From Mikania micrantha (taxonomy: Eukaryota > Streptophyta > Magnoliopsida > Asterales > Asteraceae), in NCBI GenBank assembly GCA_009363875.1, contig CM018693.1:72958986-73022985 (forward strand): a DNA stretch of 64,000 bases, read 5' to 3'. This document shows positions 1 through 12,537 of the stretch, piece by piece (positions within the stretch are counted from its first letter, which is position 1; each line of letters starts with the position of its first letter). A model generated the notes under the pieces. The model was not told the origin of the DNA, ran no database searches, and saw nothing but the letters and a program-made list of their open reading frames with translations. The translations under genes and the position numbers were made by a program.

Positions 1-869
1 TGCTCATAACTTGTTACTAAATGTTTAATATTGTAACTTAGTATGATTTATAAAATTAAACTTTTAAAACTTAAAAAAGATTTATAAATGACGATTTATT
101 TTAAAGTCGTGTATTCTATTAGTATAAACCTTATATAAATAAGGTTTAGTTGTTATTAAATAAGGGATAGGGTTCATAGATAGTATGTAACATAGAATAA
201 TTTGAGAAATCGTAGTAACACATTAGCAAGTATATAGAACACATAGTCGCATGCCGAGACCTAAACCATATATACGTCAAAATATAAATGCTTATAGTAT
301 TCGAATCATAAAAATTCAATACAGGTGCTGAAGATACCTAGTTTACAACAAACGAGCGTGCATATTTTCTTGGTTGAATCTTAAGAGCTACAACACAGGT
401 GAGTTCATTTGTCCCTTTTCAAACTCTTATGTTTTACTGCGGGACTGAGAAACATGTTAAATGTTTTACATAACTGTTTTATATAAATGTTTGCCATGTT
501 TAATAAATTGTTTATTGTTTACTGTTTATAAATTGTTTATAAACTGTTGACTGTTAAATCGTTTACAAGTTATGTTTGAAGGGTTATGAATACTTTCATA
601 TTTCCTCGGACATATTTTTTCTCAAATGTACATTTCTTATACTCAAATACTCGATACCCATATACAATGTTCATATTTAATACTTTTACACATATTCAAT
701 GCTCTGAAACTTAAAATTGTGAGTTTATTGCCCCTTTTCTAAAATTTTTGTTTTATAAACGCGGGACTGATAAGCATGCGTAAATTTTTCCTTAGATTAT
801 ATTTTACTTAAACGCTTTTAAACCATATATGTTTGTATGTAAAATTGTTTTATTTCAAGTGTACCTGTT

Positions 870-970
870 CAACGTTCTATTTTTACGATCTGTTTTCAAC
901 GATCTATTTCAACAAACTATTTTCAAAGATCTAGTTTCAACGATCTATTTTCGACGATCTATTTTCAGAG
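870..970 (+). repeat. Short tandem repeat in A 5' LTR
   Basis: This is a degenerate tandem array of a roughly 14-bp unit close to TTTTCAACGATCTA, about six to seven units long. The matching array in the 3' LTR copy (11958-12098) has about ten units, so the array has changed length since insertion. Confidence 0.8.
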
Positions 971-1403
971 GAATATCTAGGAAATATCAAAGATAGCATT
1001 TGCCAAAGTACTGAACGGTCAAGAATGATCAAGAACGATCAAATAAAATCCTATATTTCAAAAGATGTCCTTGCTAGACTGATTGATTATAGGTCGCATG
1101 TTTGATGATATTTACGGAATCCTCTAACCATCACTAAGTACCATTGATTGCTACACTAATCTACTCGAGTTTGACCAAGGCCTAATCATTAGGACTTAGT
1201 TTTAATTAAATGTTTATCTATCCACATTTGCCATGGTGTGTTGTGTGCGTGATGAGCTTAAGGAATCAAAAGGTTTTCCACATTTGATGAAACTAGTGTG
1301 ATGTGGTTGAGGGTGAAACACTTAATTATCATTAACAACAATATACTATGTGGTCCGGTATGTCGTGGGCTGGTGGCTGGGCTGGCAGTAAGCTTGACCA
1401 TAC

Positions 1404-1426
1404 GTATGCCCTATATATAAGCATAC
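1404..1426 (+). promoter_or_regulatory. Palindrome around a TATATATA core
   Basis: The inverted arms GTATGC and GCATAC flank a CCTATATATAA core. Related copies are at 45297-45319, 46329-46351, 54466-54488 and 63269-63291, mostly about 500 bp from the 3' end of their LTR. A second TATA-like site separate from the main LTR promoter is possible, but its function is unknown. Confidence 0.5.
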
Positions 1427-1940
1427 TTGGCTGGATAGTATAGGTGGTTTGTAGGTAAGGTTAATGTTGTCACTTTGTCGGGTTTGTAAAAATTCATTTT
1501 TCGATAACAAAACTATATGAACTCACCAACCATGTGTGAACTTTGTTTTCTTACATGTTTTCTTAGGTGACGTACGGGACTAGGTTAAGATTGCAGGATG
1601 TATACTAGGATGCCCAGATAGCAAACCTAGTAACTTTTGGAAGCACATATTTTTCTCGTAGACAGTGAATCAGTTTGATATCTTGTTCGGTCACAAGATA
1701 GTAGACTTATGATTCTGTTGGATATGTTTGCTTAGTTAAATTATCAAACATGACAGTAGTAATTTAACTTTGAAACTTCTAGTTAATTATTAGTGTGCTT
1801 TAGTTATTCTCAAATGTTGTGCTATGTATACAATCTGACCACTCCGACTATCACACGATATTGCACCTCGAGACCTTTCCGCAGGACGGGACATTCATTT
1901 ATAATGAGTACTAACCAGTATCTCTTCAGTTAATATCAGA

Positions 1941-2735
1941 ATGCCACCAAGACGACAACGATCACCATCTCATCCTCCTCCACAAGAGTCGGACCCAGCA
2001 GCTGTTACACTCGCAACCCTGATCATTGAATAGTTGGTGGCGGTTCTCCCTGGAATCATCACCCAGATCAGAAACAGTGAGGAGTTTGCTAGGAACTTCC
2101 CACAAATTTCTACAGGGAAGAAGAAACCGGAGGAAGGGAACCCGACAAGAAATCTAAACGTCGCTTTGCAAAAAGGCTAAAAAGATCTGTGAACTACACT
2201 GAAGCTATACCCATCAGTCAAATCCTGCCAGATTTGACTATAGGTGTTAGTTTACACTATGAGGGGAAAGCCCCTCTCTGTTCAGCTTGTCACTGCTATC
2301 ATCGAGCTGAACTTCCATGCGTGCAATGCACATGCTGTGGGAAGGCGGGTCACTGGATGCAACAGTGCAAGTCACCAGTAGCCCCTATTCCCCGTCAATA
2401 TGTTGGTAAGTTCCCTTAGTGTGCTAGATGTGGTTTTCACCACAGTGAGGAGAGGACACTGTCTGAATTGTGGGAGATATGGACACTGGATCCAAATGTG
2501 TTGGTTTATTCGAAATCAGAAACGGAAACAGAATGAGAGCACCTCTACTTCCTCCCACATAACAACAACTGCCACACATGCAGAATGTTCGAACATTTCG
2601 CCAGGGACTGCCACAGGAGAATGCCTTCCGCAGACCCAACACTTACTAAGGAATTACTTACTTTACCAGCTCCAGAAGCACGCTCGGAGTCCGATGACTC
2701 CATTGGTATGTAATTTTGTTTTGTGTATTCAACCT
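1941..2735 (+). pseudogene. Element A gag remnant
   Basis: The start resembles the gag start of element D: both begin with MPP and an Arg/Pro-rich stretch and share a VTLATL/VALATL-like segment. A stop follows after about 30 codons. Further on, decayed zinc knuckles can be read at about 2310-2370 (CVQCTCCGKAGHWMQQC) and 2450-2495 (CLNCGRYGHWIQMC), plus a third Cys-rich piece near 2570, in shifting frames. Gag is the RNA-binding capsid protein of the element. Stops and frameshifts rule out function. No protease or reverse transcriptase is seen after it. Confidence 0.7.
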
Positions 2736-3620
2736 ATCTATTAGTATGGTAGTTAAAATGTACATTTTGTCTTAGTGTAGGAATAGTAAGATAAGGAAAC
2801 CTTAGATTAATTTGTTGCCAATTAGATAAAAGAAGTAGAATAATTATTGTTTAATTAGCAACTAGTGAATGTGTATATTTAAAAATGAGTTAGGAAATCC
2901 TTAAACAAATTGAGACTATGTTATCTTAAAACACTTAGTCTCAGTTACCCGGAAGATTGCAGATGAAATTCCTCAAGGATTTGTTTGGGAAATTTCCTTT
3001 GTACTTCTAAAAGAATTCTGTGGTATGTGTATGTCTGTTATAATATCAGCTTCAGATATTTATACAGATTAACACCCTATGGAGTGTAGGAAATGTCAAA
3101 TTAAACAGGTAAACCACTATCTCGAACCCAGACACAATTAAACTTGAATTCCTCATTTTAGGAAACTTTGGTTCTAGTAACAATAGGAAAGAATGGATTT
3201 TGGAATGATGCTGAGAGTATGATTAGTTAGACAATAGATCGGTAAGAACCAACAGAACCAACATGTACCATTGAGAAATTAGGATTAATGTGAATAGCAA
3301 TAACTGGGTAGTTAACCACATAGGCTGAACAGGGTGATGACTTAACACCATATTCAGAATCTTGAACAAAGGAGTTCAAGATGATACATAGGATCAAAAT
3401 TCTAAGCATTTTAAAAAGAGAATGTTTGGTGGTTAAAACAATTGGGTTACTGTAGAACAACTAGAAATTTTAACCCATTAAATTATCTCATATGGTAGAG
3501 ATAATAAAATTCACATGACATAGACATGATGGGTTAAACTAATGGGTGATCTTAAGTGATAGCTCAACATCCTCTGAACAAGACTAGTAGAGTTGCTAAT
3601 GTCTTGTGACGAATGACGTA
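2736..3620 (+). other. Element A internal, unrecognisable
   Basis: AT-rich sequence lies between the gag and integrase remnants. Protease, reverse transcriptase and RNase H should be here (about 3 kb in D) but only about 0.9 kb remains and I recognise no motif. A large internal deletion plus decay is the likely reason. Confidence 0.5.
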
Positions 3621-4135
3621 AGGTAAGATAGAGCCGAGTATGTCGGTCGATGTCTAACATGTGCGAAGGTTAAGGCGGAACACCAGAAACCGTAAGGTTT
3701 ACTGGAATAGGCTGAGATTTTACTCTGGAAGTAGGAACATATAGCTATTGATTTCATTACCAATCTACCCCGCACTTCTAGTGGTCATGATACAATTTGG
3801 GTTATCATAGATCGTTTAACAAAATCTGCTCATTTCTTGCCAAATGCATGAAACCTTCACGATGGATAAACTGGAAAGATTGTACATCAAGGAGATAGTG
3901 GTGCGTCATGGTGTACCATTATCTATCATCTCAGTTCAAGATAGCATATTCACATCAAGGTTTCGGCAGATGTTGCAGAAATCTTTAGGGACGAACTTAA
4001 ATTTGAGTACAGCTTACCATCCACAAACGGACGGTCAAAACGAACGTACGATATAGACCCCAGAGGACATGTTGCGAACATATGTTTTGGATTTTGGTGG
4101 GGAATTGGGACTCCCATTTGCCACTGATAGAGTTC
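3621..4135 (+). pseudogene. Element A integrase remnant
   Basis: The translation in shifting frames aligns with the D and C integrases: the Cys pair of the zinc-binding region (CLTCAKVKAEHQKP), then the IDFITNLPRTSSGHDTIWVI block holding the first catalytic Asp, then a decayed RHGVPLSIIS segment, then YHPQTDGQNERT with the catalytic Glu region. Several stops and frameshifts are present and the second catalytic Asp block is corrupted. Integrase would insert the cDNA into the genome; this copy is dead. Confidence 0.8.
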
Positions 4136-5004
4136 TCCTATAATAACAGGAGGATCAATTCTTTCAATAAAACTTTACAAGTCAAATGACTTTTAAGTAA
4201 ATTGAAAGATAACATAAATCATTCGTAGAGATGTGCATAGATTCACCATCAAGGGAAATCTTTACACTTTCCATAGGGTAAACTACCATGCACCTTTGGT
4301 AGTTTCCTCAGGCATTAGGAGCATACACTAGAATCTGGAAATAAGTCCAAAGGTGGTCAGTATATATTGGGTTGCAACGACACAACTTAGGATACACCTT
4401 ATGCGACTTGAAGGTTGAGATTTAACTATCAAAACCTAGAGTTGCGAGAAAAACATGAGATAAATCCATGAGAGTATGGGTAGATAGCTATGGTTAAATT
4501 ACCGAGCTCCCATCCTATACTTCTAGTGGGCACCAAAGTATATGGGTCAACAATATCCGTATGATCAAACCCTCTCACTATTCTCATTACTAAATTACCA
4601 GTTAGGAATCATTTAATCAGACTTCACATAACCAGAATCATTGTATGTGAAGACCTGAAGGGCTTACTATTTTTGAATAAGACATTCAGGTAACCCATAA
4701 ACCTTGCAGTATAGGCAGAAATTTCCTAGAAATTCATGGGACCTGCAAGGTAGACTAACATTTAAGGAGGAATAGTCAGAAAAAATGAGAAGATAGAAAT
4801 TTGAAGGAATATACAATAAGCTGATCCAAGCACTCTTAGTGGAAATTGGAAACGATGCATACATCTCGCACCAATAATGTCTTAGCTACCACAGTAGCAT
4901 AAGGGATATTTAAACACAGTAGGAAACAATATTTAGAATACACGTAAGAAAGAAATGAAACTCTTTCTCTTGGTGTAAAGAAAGTCGTAACCGATATCAA
5001 TTTT
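4136..5004 (+). other. Element A 3' internal, decayed
   Basis: By position this should encode the integrase C-terminus and chromodomain, but I can read no convincing block. Short unrelated ORFs here look like chance. Confidence 0.45.
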
Positions 5005-5040
5005 AAATTTCGGGATGAAATTTCTTTAACAAGGGGAGAC
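5005..5040 (+). promoter_or_regulatory. Element A pre-PPT hairpin and polypurine tract
   Basis: The near-palindrome AAATTTCGGGATGAAATTT (5005-5023) is followed by the purine-rich AACAAGGGGAGAC ending at 5040. The polypurine tract primes plus-strand DNA synthesis. The next base starts the 3' LTR, as CGTAACATC where TG is expected, so the first T has mutated. D carries the same hairpin and PPT on the minus strand. Confidence 0.8.
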
Positions 5041-8000
5041 CGTAACATCAATGCCAGAACAGTAGAAAAGTACTGTAGATACTGGTACGGAAAGTATTCG
5101 TGTAATATTCTCTAATAATATTATATGGAACAATTGATGTTAACAAAAAAGAAACTCAATACGGATAAACAACGCACGCAGACAGAATACTGATATGCGT
5201 AAGCATGTTAAACTATGACAGGATACAATGTCGAGATATTAGTTAGGGTCTTATTGTGTATAAACGTATGTTGCTAAATGAATATTAAACATACGGTGTA
5301 TTCGTGTGGGTGACGATTCGCATGAATATATTTGTAAGTTAACGTTCTGAACGATGTCTAATAATTAGAAAACCATATTGGAAAGTAACGTTGTCGTTGT
5401 GTTTGAACGGGTGACGATTCGTATGAATACGCGCGAAAACGATACGATCCGGTGAAACAATAAAATAAACGTTTTTGAAATTTTAAAAATAAATAAAAGA
5501 TATTTAGTTAATTTATTAGGAATTAACACTTTAAAAATTTTAAAAATCTCTATCTTTATAAAGTTACGTAATATTACGAAAACTACGAAAACGACGCACG
5601 AAACCGAAACCGAGCGAGACCGAACACACCCGAACATGCCCGGGCTATAAAAGCCCACATTTTCTTCTTCTTCCCCACTTTTGGTTGATCCAACCCCTCC
5701 CTCCTCAAGACACCCGGCCACCCCTCTCTCTACCCTTTCACCACTTCAAACCACCATATCTCTCTCATTTCTCTACCAAATTCGACGATCTAGTAGTCAA
5801 AACGACCATGAGAACGAGAGGAACACAGTAGTACAACTGATCGGATCTGAAACGGACTAAGTTGGTTGCAGTTTTAGGGAGAAGTTGCTTATTTTGAGGG
5901 TTTTCTACTATTCATGTAAGGTAAGCTTCTAACTCGTTTTAATCGCTTCAAATCAGTTAGGATCAACACTAAAAAGACTGTAGAAACGTGTAGTTCGTGT
6001 TAACTGGAAGAAATCAAGCTTTGAATCATAAAAAATGGACGAAAAACGAGCTCAAAGGAGCTGATTCTTTGGCTGCTACTGTTCGGTGAGTTCTCTCGAA
6101 CACCAGCACATTTCAGCCGATTTTAGAGCTGCAAAACCCCTAGGACTTGCACCAAATCGACTTAGGAATCTAAGGAATATGTAAGATTGATGTTTGGGTT
6201 AGTTGGGAATCGATTTGGAGCTTGATATTGGCAAAAATCAAAGGGCTAAGAGGGCTGTTATCATGTTGTCACCGTTATGACGAACATCAGTGTTTTCAGT
6301 GGGTTTTGGACCCTCTAACGCCTTGGGATTCACACCAATTTTGTCTAGGAACTCAAAAAACATCAGGGGTTAAAGACTGGAAGGGTTAGGAGTGGTTAGA
6401 ACCTAGGTAAACGGCTGTATTGATGGCCTAAAGGGCTGCCCAAAGTGAAACCGTCGAACCTATAGTATTGGCAGGTTAAAGGCTGTATATTCATCGATAT
6501 TACCTAGCTAATTCCATCGATATGGGTCAGGTTCTCGTCGATAATAGTTGCCAAATGTAGTCCAAGTATTTCAAGTTTGGAACCAGCTTAATCCGTTGAG
6601 AATCGAATTCGTGAGGATGGTTTGAACATGGGTTAGCCGGTTGTCGATTCAATAGGGTTTATGCATGATAAACCGGTTTTGGTTGCCATCAATATTAAAG
6701 GTTTCAACTTAAAATCTTTTCTAAAATAACCAAGCACCCAAACAAATGTTTTAGTAACCAATTGGGTTTAAAATACCTAAGTTTGATTGATGGAAATCAT
6801 AAGAGAAGTGGTTAGGATCGACGATGGTCCAATGTGATCATTGTTTGTGTTACCTGACTTTGTGTTAAAAAGGGAAAAACATTATGTGTTTCTAACAATA
6901 GATTTCCTCTAAAATATTGTAACACCTAAACATACATTTTAACATGGATTTGATTTTGAAATGTTAAAGTTATATCAAGGAAAACCATAGAACCCAAGGA
7001 TATTATGAATGATAAACTTGGGTGGTTAAACAAGTACTGAACAAAAATCTATGGTTCAAGAGTGTTAAGTTAGCAAAATTGGGAGTTAATAAACAAATTT
7101 CTAAGCATTAGGATACATCAAAGGGTAACATCAGGGATAACTATAGATACAAAGAACTAGTTAAGTGTGGCTATATGAACTTGTGTTACGAACATCCAAC
7201 ACTTAGTACATATCATTCATGGTGTTAAACTAAGGTTGTTCTAAATAAATAATCTTAGTAATAACCAAATTCAAAGGTGAATAAGATCAAGAATGTTCAC
7301 AAAGAACTAATGAAGGACTTGAAGTTAATCTAGTAAAATTGACTTAAGTTCTAGCAAGTTAACTTGTATTTTTCATAAAAATAACTTGTGTACTATTAAA
7401 ATGTAATGATCTTTAATATGTAAACATAGTTTTATAAAAATCCTCATAACTTGTTACTAAATGTTTTTAGGTAACTTTAAATGATTTATAAACTTAAAGT
7501 TTTAAAACTTAAATAAGATTTTATAAATGACGATTTATTTAAAAGTCGTGTATTCTATTAGTATAAACCTTATATAAATAAGGTTTAGTTGTTATTAAGT
7601 AAGAGATAAGGGTTCATAGCTAGTATGTAACGTGGAATAATTAGAGAAATCTTAGTAACACATTAGCAAGTATATAGGACACATAGTCGCATGCCGAGAC
7701 CTAAACCCTATATACCTCAAAATATAAATACTTATAGTACTCGAATCATACTAATTCAACACAGGTGTTGAAGATACCTAGTTTACAAAAAACGAGCTCT
7801 CATATTTTCTTGGTTGAATCATAAGATCTACCGCACAGGTGACTTCATTTGTCCCTTTTCAAACTCTTATGTTTTACTGTGGGACTGAGAAACATGTTAA
7901 ATGTTTTACATAACTGTTTTATATAAATGTTTGTCATGTTTAATAAATTGTTTACTGTTTACTGTTTATAAATAGTTTATAAATTGTTGACTGTTAAATC

Positions 8001-8259
8001 GTTTACAAGTTATGTTTGTAGGGTTATGAATACTTTCATATTTCCTCGGACATATTTTCTCAAAGGTACATTTCTTATACTCAAATACTCGATACCCATA
8101 TACAATATTCATATTTAATACTTTTACTCAGATTCAATGCTCTGAAACTTAAAATTGTGAGTTCATTGCCCATTTTCTAAAACTTTTTGTTTTATAAACG
8201 CGGGGCTGAGAAGCTTGCGTAAATTATTTTCCTTGGATTATATTTTACTTAAACGCTTT
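5041..8259 (+). mobile_element. Element A 3' LTR, first segment
   Basis: This segment runs from the PPT junction to the insertion of the solo LTR at 8260. It contains the U3/promoter region that the 5' copy lacks in this window. From 7441 it matches positions 1 onward. It ends in the TSD GCTTT (8255-8259). Together with 11906-12537 and 45282-45707 the LTR is about 4.3 kb long. Confidence 0.85.
5646..5653 (+). promoter_or_regulatory. TATA box of A LTR
   Basis: TATAAAAG follows a stretch rich in CCGAAAC/CCGAAC motifs and precedes a CT-rich stretch (TTCTTCTTCTTCC) typical of plant transcript starts. The setting matches the LTR promoter at 47261. Confidence 0.65.
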
Positions 8260-8551
8260 TGTAACACCCTGACGGATGGCGGAAACGTCGGGATGCCATG
8301 AGGGATGTGTAGATTGTTCATAAGCTCGTGGGCATCTAATTTAATCATCACATATCAATTAATCAACTAAATTAATTACATCAAAAATCATGTTCATCAT
8401 GAGCTAGTTACATCAATTACACCAAAGATTTAGCTAAACTAACTAAACTCTAGTCCCCAGAATTTCAGTTATTTTAGCTAAGTCCAAGACCCTACGTGAT
8501 GATGTCCAAAAGATGTAGAGCTATCCTGCTCTACATACTTCTCTTCGTTTC

Positions 8552-9216
8552 CTGATACATGTAGAAAATCAAGTGTCAACTACGAAGTAGTTGATGAGTA
8601 ATCATAAGTTTCTATGTTTCAAAAATGTTTACAAAAGGTTTAGAAAAGTTTATAGTTTTCCAAGAAAATCCACATGTGCACCTGCAAGATAATCCAACAC
8701 ACAAACACAAACCCAACAATCACCTAATTCAAATAATCACAAATAATCAACCACATATATTCAACCAATCTCAATCAATCACAATCAAGTCAAAAATCAA
8801 TAATCACCATAATCATATTAATATAAGTTACCGCGGAGGACCTCAGTCAACTCAACCAACGACGAAATCATCGCGGAGGACCTCAGTCAACGATATTCCT
8901 ATAAGTGTCAATACATGCACTGCGGAGGACCGCAGTCAACTCAACCAATAGTGGAATTACTGAGGAGGACGTTAGTCTACTCAACTACAGTAACTCAATC
9001 ATTGCGGAGGACCGAAGTCAACTCAACCAATAATGACTCACGGAATATGTAATCAACCATAACAATCCATAATCAATAATAATTCAATAATATGAATATC
9101 ATATTGATAATCTAGGTGTCACCCATGTGTTATCAAAATAATATTTTAAATTGGTATACATGTTCCACCTACGAGTTTAAAACAAAATGGTTTAAAAGGA
9201 GGTTATGAGAACTCAC
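8552..9216 (-). promoter_or_regulatory. Candidate leader intron in the 8260 solo LTR
   Basis: On the minus strand CAG|GTGAGTTC has its GT at 9216-9215. A block like ACTCATCAAC lies near 8600, and CATGTATCAG|G ends at 8552. The order and spacing resemble the A, B and C LTRs. This is inference from consensus only. Confidence 0.4.
8830..9040 (-). repeat. Degenerate repeat GCGGAGGACC-CAGTCAAC
   Basis: About five copies of a 40 to 60-bp unit containing (T/C)GCGGAGGACC(T/G)CAGTCAACTCAACCAA are spaced through this stretch. It lies in the candidate intron of the solo LTR. The role is unknown. Confidence 0.7.
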
Positions 9217-9879
9217 CTGAGTCCTTAGATTCAGTGTGTTTGCGAAATGCGCGCTCACGTACGTGAAATCAAATGCAACTCAACGATAAGTAATTATCGC
9301 GTATTTTGTATTCATAAGTATATGGATTTCGGTTCAACTAAATGTCCATGAGTGTTTACTTTTAATTCGTTAAATTTATCGTTAACTTAGTTTATTAGTC
9401 CTAAGTTAAGATGAATCACTCAATATTTTATAAATGTTCATCATCAATATATAATTTAAACTCGTTAGTTTTACTTATATAGTGATGATAATCCAATAGC
9501 GAAATCTCGTGTGCACCCTCATTAATATATATGCTAGAATGTGATAACCTTCATCATACACATCCATTCATGCATGCATGACTTATCTAATTAACCACCA
9601 TAATTTAAGTTATTAAAAACCTAATTTAAGTTTAACGAATTCCTATTTAAATTGTTCTCATCAAACACTCACATTAAGTAAAATCTCATAAATTCCAAAC
9701 TTATGTTCACGCTCAATTTCAGCCATTCCCTTCTTCGCTGCCTAACCAGAAAACGAGAAAAGTCTAGCTGGCTAACTCTCATGAATGCATGATTTTTCAT
9801 AATTCTCATGTTCTTTTGTTCATTCCTAATATTCATGCATTCGTATAATCCTCCCCTTAGCCCGCAAACTTTGGTTCGA

Positions 9880-10290
9880 CAGCCCATAGGGCTCACGAGG
9901 ATCCTAGGTTCGCTGCCCTGGTTCAAGTAAAACCCTAGGCTCGGCTACTTCATGGTTTGGCTATGCTAGGTTCCACCACCCCTTAGGTTCGCTGCATAGA
10001 GATGGTATAAACAGCCATGAGGTTTGGCAGTTCGAAGGTTTGCACAACCCCAAGGTTCGGCCTCCCGTCTGGTGCAGCCATGGTTCGCCTAGGGAAGCTA
10101 GGTTCGTGAGAGGATCCAGGTTCGTCCCTCATCAGGTTCGCTGCTGAGAGGTTCGGTGGTACAAGGTTCGCCGGCTAGGTTCGTGTATCCCATGTAGATT
10201 CGGCCAAAGATAGGCTCGGCTAACCTGGGTTCGGCCATGGTTTCCTGGACAAGGGTTCGGCTCCCTTGTGTCCAGCTCCATGGAGGTTCG
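9880..10290 (-). repeat. GGTTCG motif array in solo LTR
   Basis: GGTTCG (CGAACC on the transcribed strand) recurs roughly 20 times at irregular spacing of about 15-30 bp. A similar array on the other strand lies in the 46598-50188 LTR (47670-48250). Both are downstream of the LTR TATA box and upstream of the candidate splice donor. Confidence 0.8.
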
Positions 10291-10700
10291 GCCACTTACA
10301 GCCCTTTCTCACGAACCTGTCAACCACGGCTGATCATCACCATCATCTTCAACTCTCATCTGTTATAGACTCATTGTACACCTTATTTCCAGTTTATACA
10401 TGTTCGTTAGAACTTGGTTCAATCGATTTACAAACAAGGACATGCACACGATCAATTTAGAGTGAGAAACCGAAAATAATATGCTCTACATACCTTCAAG
10501 ATCCGATCAAACTCTTGAAATCTTCGTGGATTCTTGATCTACTCGATTATACGAACAATTTGGAACAAGAATCATCAAAAATGGTTGAGAGATGGTGAAG
10601 AAATCTTAGTGAGAAGTTTTTAGAGAAAGAGAGTGACGAATTGGTGAATTTAGAGAGAGATTAAGTCTTGAAAAATGAAGGGAGAAGAAGTGTTTTCCAC

Positions 10701-10708
10701 CATTTATG
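10701..10708 (-). promoter_or_regulatory. TATA-like box of the 8260 solo LTR
   Basis: The minus strand reads GGCATAAATGG just downstream of CGAGACCGAACACTGGG, a context similar to the TATA boxes at 5646 and 47261. Confidence 0.5.
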
Positions 10709-11905
10709 CCCCGTGTCTTTCCCCAGTGTTCGGTCTCGTTTATTTCGCGATAAAGATTATTAAGTGCTCGGTTATCTCGTAAGAATTCATTTAACCCATA
10801 AAACATTTAAGTAATTATGATTCGTTTTCATAAAATGATTTTATTTAAATACGGTTGTTTCGTAAATGATTTCGTTAAATTATTTATTTAAATAAATGAT
10901 TTGTTTGAAATCTGTCTTAGGTTGTGATTCCTAATAAACGTTTTTAAAACCCTTTTTCTTATTTTCTTAAATTAATATCGTTACAATATTATTTCGTTAT
11001 CTCGTCGAAATGCATTACTCACGTACGTATTCGTAAAGATCGTGACCTTTTCGAATCCGACGCTCGTATCGTATTTCGGTTCGATTTACGATTTATGGAA
11101 TATCGTTTCAGAATATTATTCCTAATAATTATATTCGTGTGAATCGTCACCCACGCGAATACATTATTAAGTTAATATTTCTAAAATAACATTCACGTTT
11201 AATTTATAATAGTATCCTCACCAACGCGTATATATTTCCAATAATGTTTCCGTTATTTTATTATCTTTAATATTATAATTTTCCAATCCAAATCCCACTA
11301 AACCATATCACTGACACATCCATGATATACCGAAATAAGCTTATGTATAGGGCATATGTAGGAGTAGGTCGCAACCTATCCAGCCACCGTCCCACCGCCA
11401 TTTCGATAAACCATGACCATGTGTCCTTGACTATGTTTAGTAACCAAACTATAAATAACACATAACTCGTTGTCATTCCAAACCAAAACCTCGGATTCTC
11501 CTCACTAAAGCCTCAACACTGATATAATCATGATAAACCGAAGATGGTTTATGTATAGGGCATACGTAGAGGTCAGTCGCAACTGCCTCAGCCGCCATCC
11601 CACCACCTCTTCGATAGACCATCATTATATCCTTGCCTATCTTTGACTATAGAATCCTAAACCACAACTATCCCAAATCAACAACCCATAACATATGTTC
11701 AACTGCAATAAACTCTCTGGTTCTTTTTAGTTGTATTTCAACTAAACTCCCCATGGTTTATGCTTATAATAATGTGTTCTCAATATGTATACCAATAATG
11801 ATAATATTCAATAATCCATAGTAATTATCAATTATCATATCAGGCTTTAATAATACAAACATTTATGTACTTTAAGTGCCTGAAATACAGTGATGTTACA
11901 GCTTT

Positions 11906-12537
11906 TAAATCATATATGTTTGTATGTAAAATTGTTTCATTTCAAGTGTACCTGTTTAACGTTGTATTTCAACGATCTATTTTCAACGATCTATTTCAAT
12001 GATCTATTTTTAACGATCTATTTTCAACGATCTATTTTCAACGATCTATTTTCAACGATCTATTTTCGACGATCTATCTTTAACGATCTATTTTCAAAGG
12101 AATATTTGGGAAATATCAAAGATAGCATGTGCCAAAGAACTTAACGGTCAAGAACGATCAAATAAAATCGTATATTTCAAAAGATGTCCTAGCTAGACTG
12201 ATTGATTATAGGTCGCATGTTTGATGATATTTACAGAATCCTCTAACCGCTAAGAATCTTTGATTGCTAGACTGGTCTAGTCGAGTTTGACCAAGGCCCA
12301 ATCATAATGACTTAGTTTTTAATTAAATGTTTATAAATTCATTTATTTAAGCATTTGAATCAATTATTTCCACATTTGCCATGGTGTGGTTGTGTGTGTG
12401 ATGAGCTTAAGGAACCAAGAGGTTTTCCACATTTTATTAAACTAGTGTGTTGTGGTTGAGGGTGAAACGCTTAATTATCATTAACAACAATATACTATGT
12501 GGTTCGATATGTGGTGGGCTGGCGGCTGGGCTGGCAG
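11906..12537 (+). mobile_element. Element A 3' LTR, second segment
   Basis: This segment continues the A LTR after the solo LTR; it follows 820 onward in the 5' copy. It includes an expanded tandem repeat (11958-12098). It ends in GGCAG (12533-12537), the TSD of element B. Confidence 0.9.
11958..12098 (+). repeat. Expanded 14-bp tandem repeat
   Basis: About ten units close to TTTTCAACGATCTA are present, against six to seven in the 5' LTR copy. A short ORF reading YFNDLFSTI-like repeats is a by-product of the array. Confidence 0.85.

Larger units (their letters stand above)
399..1566 (+). promoter_or_regulatory. Candidate leader intron inside the A LTR
   Basis: A consensus 5' splice donor, CAG|GTGAGTT, has its GT at 399-400. 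A pyrimidine-rich acceptor, ATGTTTTCTTAG|G, ends at 1566, and a branch-like block GAACTCACCAAC sits near 1519. The same donor, branch-like block and acceptor occur in order in several other LTRs of the window. Splicing itself is inferred; no transcript is available. Confidence 0.4.
1..1890 (+). mobile_element. Element A, partial 5' LTR (Ty3/gypsy)
   Basis: Positions 1-1890 match, with scattered differences, the pieces 7441-8259, 11906-12537 and 45282-45707, which form the end of the second LTR of the same element. The LTR start lies upstream of the window; about 2.4 kb of it is missing, judged from the other copy. The 3' edge is damaged: after the block CCTCGAGACCTTTCCGC the sequence no longer follows the related D LTR, and the expected terminal CA and the primer-binding site are gone, which fits a deletion of roughly 170 bp. 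This copy is uninterrupted, so it serves as the empty-site reference for the insertions at 8260 and 12538. Confidence 0.85.
8260..11900 (-). mobile_element. Solo LTR inserted in A 3' LTR
   Basis: This 3641-bp unit has TG...CA ends (TGTAACACCC ... GATGTTACA). It is flanked by a perfect 5-bp TSD, GCTTT (8255-8259 and 11901-11905), and the uninterrupted A copy near 814-822 shows the empty site. No internal coding region is present, so it is a single LTR left after LTR-LTR recombination. The promoter lies on the minus strand. The short ORFs within, such as those built on GGTTCG repeats, are not genes. Confidence 0.92.

Noticed and set aside
11890..12144. 84-residue ORF with YFNDLF repeats
   Set aside because: It is a translation of the 14-bp tandem repeat in the A LTR.
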